A stretch of DNA of 64,000 nucleotides from Welwitschia mirabilis (lineage: Eukaryota; Gnetophyta; Gnetopsida; Welwitschiales): assembly GCA_051453625.1 (NCBI GenBank), contig JBOZIK010000001.1:295746439-295810438 (forward strand), read 5' to 3'. The notes below the pieces were generated by a model, which was given only the letters and a program-made list of their open reading frames with translations, was not told the DNA's origin and did not search any database. Numbering within the stretch: position 1 is the first letter of the stretch; each line of letters opens with the position of its first letter. The position numbers were made by a program, and so were the translations under genes. This document shows, one piece after another, positions 62,055 to 64,000 of this stretch.

Positions 62055-64000
62055 GTAATAAGGCTCTACAAATGATTGTTGTAGATGAAGGAGATAAAAA
62101 GGGAGGAAAGATGAAGATTTTAAAAGGGAGAAAGATAAAAATAAAGAAAAATGTAAAAATGAACATTCTAGTATAACTCATAAAAGAAGAGATTTCATCA
62201 CAATAAACACTAAAGCTCCTTCACATATGCTTTCTAATAGAACTGAAAGGATAAATGTATGTGGTATAAAATGGTGAAATGAATGAGAAATGAAGTGAAT
62301 GGAATTAGAACTACAACTCTACTATTTTATTTATTAAAACTATTATCCTAAGTTTAATCTAATGTAATGGACTTATTTATGATCTAACTTAATGAACTTA
62401 TTAAAAATCTAATGAGAAATGAAGTGAATGAGATTATGATATAACTTAATGGACTTATTTATTAAAACTATTATGATTTTTAAATTTATTTAATAAATCT
62501 AACTGTCATACAAGTGAGTATCAACTAAGTAAACTCATGTAATTACAACACTAGTAAAGAAATCTTAAGTATAATAGTTAAAGAAAGCAAAATACAAAAG
62601 ATATTCAATTCCCATATTAATTTCCTTTCTAATTTGTCCTTCTACAATCATGAGTATCTTTGTTTTAAGCATTTTAATCTTATTGAGCATTTAATGTTAT
62701 GGCTCTTTCTTCCAAAAGAGTAAGGCATATTATGTGTGAAGAATCTACTGCTACATTGCAAGTGAATGTCTGTAGCCTAAATGAAATTATACATGCCATA
62801 AATAGATCATTAGATTTGCATTACTAGTGAGTGTCCATAGTTCCAATGTAATTAAATAAACCTAATAAAACTAATAAAAAATAAAAATTCACTTTTACAG
62901 AAAAGACTTTATTTTTCTTTTGATTCTACTTCTTATTATTTTTATTATTATTTTTTAATCCACATAGAAGGGTCATTGGCTCATTATCTTAATAAAGAAA
63001 TAATTTTATCCCCATAAATGCTTGAAAATAAAGAATACCACATGAAAGTAGAAATTCCACTGTTTTATCCATTAGCTTTTTCCAAATTGAAGACCTCAAG
63101 TGAATGTAAACCTTAACAACATAAGTCCAAATAAACATGAGTTTTTTTTGAAAAGTGTAAGTGTACTTAATCTAAACCAAAACTTGGAATGATAAGAAGA
63201 TCACTTATTATTGGTTATGTACAAAGACCACTACCTAGGATTGGTAAGTATTGTAAACTCATAGTAATATGGATGAGGCGAATGATTGGCGAGCCTTCTG
63301 AAATAAAGCCATAATGGAAGTGGTTGTTGATAATATTTAAAATGGTAATGGATTATTCTATGAAATGGATGAAACTTGGGAGTACCTATGTGGAATGTTT
63401 TAAGAAAATGATTATATAGGTGGTAATGCTTAGGTAATTCTATAAGAGATGCATCATTAGGTAACATTGATTTTAGTATGAGCAGACCTTCTCATCCTAA
63501 GTCTAATCTAAGAGAAAAATCTAATCTAAAATCTTGCAATGAAACTAAAAATTTCCAAAGGGTTTTTCAGGGTAATGCAGGGGTAATGGTTTAAGGATAT
63601 GAAGTTTTACAAACTCAATGGTATGAAGGCTATGATTAGATGAAAGATCATAAACTAGGAGATAATCTAGGTAAATTTATACACATGTGCTTAAGAAATT
63701 AGAAAAAACACTAACTATGCAAGAAGTAAAGTCTATGAATTCAAGATCTGAAATGGTCGATCCTTTAGCTTACTTATATTTTCTCAATAACTCTTGCAAT
63801 CATCTTCAGAGGAAGACAAAGATAAGTTGAAAACCATTGGATAAGGTAATTATTAATTAAAAGAATCATGTGTAAGGCCATTATAAGGTGGATCCAATTT
63901 AAAAAAAGATTCATATCCTTTATTAAATCTTGGATCTCACACAAAAAATAAATAGGAAGTAAAAACATTTTGGTCACGAAGATGTTGAGAAGAAGGTAAA
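62055..64000. other. AT-rich intergenic sequence, no gene recognised
   Basis: Short local direct repeats (for example ATGAGAAATGAAGTGAATG at about 62283 and 62412, followed by similar ACTTAATGGACTTATTTAT-type words). The frames at 63231-63467 and 63774-63977 (minus) match nothing I recognise and look like chance ORFs. Confidence 0.45.

Noticed and set aside
63231-63977. Minus-strand ORFs at the right edge as genes
   Set aside because: Short, His/Leu/Ile-biased from AT-rich sequence, and no recognisable family.

Overview
This is a piece of a large, repeat-rich, AT-rich plant nuclear genome. Evidence: one long intron-bearing gene with GT..AG introns, decayed plant LTR retrotransposons (Copia and Gypsy), plant-type LINEs, dinucleotide microsatellites and N-filled assembly gaps. 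The protein is a vascular-plant cellulose-synthase-interactive protein. The repeat load hints at a large genome such as a gymnosperm, but that is only a guess.

Layout. 1-4.7 kb: fragment of a Copia-type LTR, a three-unit ~244-bp tandem array, and two copies of an interspersed repeat. 4.7-17.3 kb: the only convincing host gene, a CSI/POM2-family gene on the + strand. I resolve six coding exons that splice in frame to a 2,112-residue armadillo-repeat protein with a C-terminal C2 domain. There is also a spliced 5' leader, a 29-codon upstream ORF and a poly(A) signal. 17.3-28.9 kb: AT-rich intergenic DNA with GA and CA microsatellites, small exact tandem duplications and three large gaps.

28.9-36.9 kb: a minus-strand Copia-like element. 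Its LTRs carry two kinds of degenerate internal array. Gag and protease remnants are present, integrase/RT/RNase H are absent, and a second decayed ORF with an acidic tail lies before the 3' LTR. 36.9-39.8 kb: a decayed plus-strand LINE. 41.9-45.6 kb and about 54.7-56.5 kb: two parts of a minus-strand LINE (RT and poly(A) end; DUF4283-like ORF1 and endonuclease). Between them lie two diverged copies of a Gypsy (Athila-like) pol region on the + strand (45.6-50.3 kb) plus unassigned sequence. 56.5-64 kb: AT-rich, nothing recognised.

Functionally only the CSI gene is likely to be expressed and selected. All transposon reading frames are broken by stops. I found no convincing evidence of a wholly new biological system. 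The most unusual items are the GTCGACC-rich array inside the Copia LTR, the pol-less Copia derivative with an extra ORF, the duplicated sequence on both sides of scaffold gaps, and the small first coding exon with its uORF in CSI.
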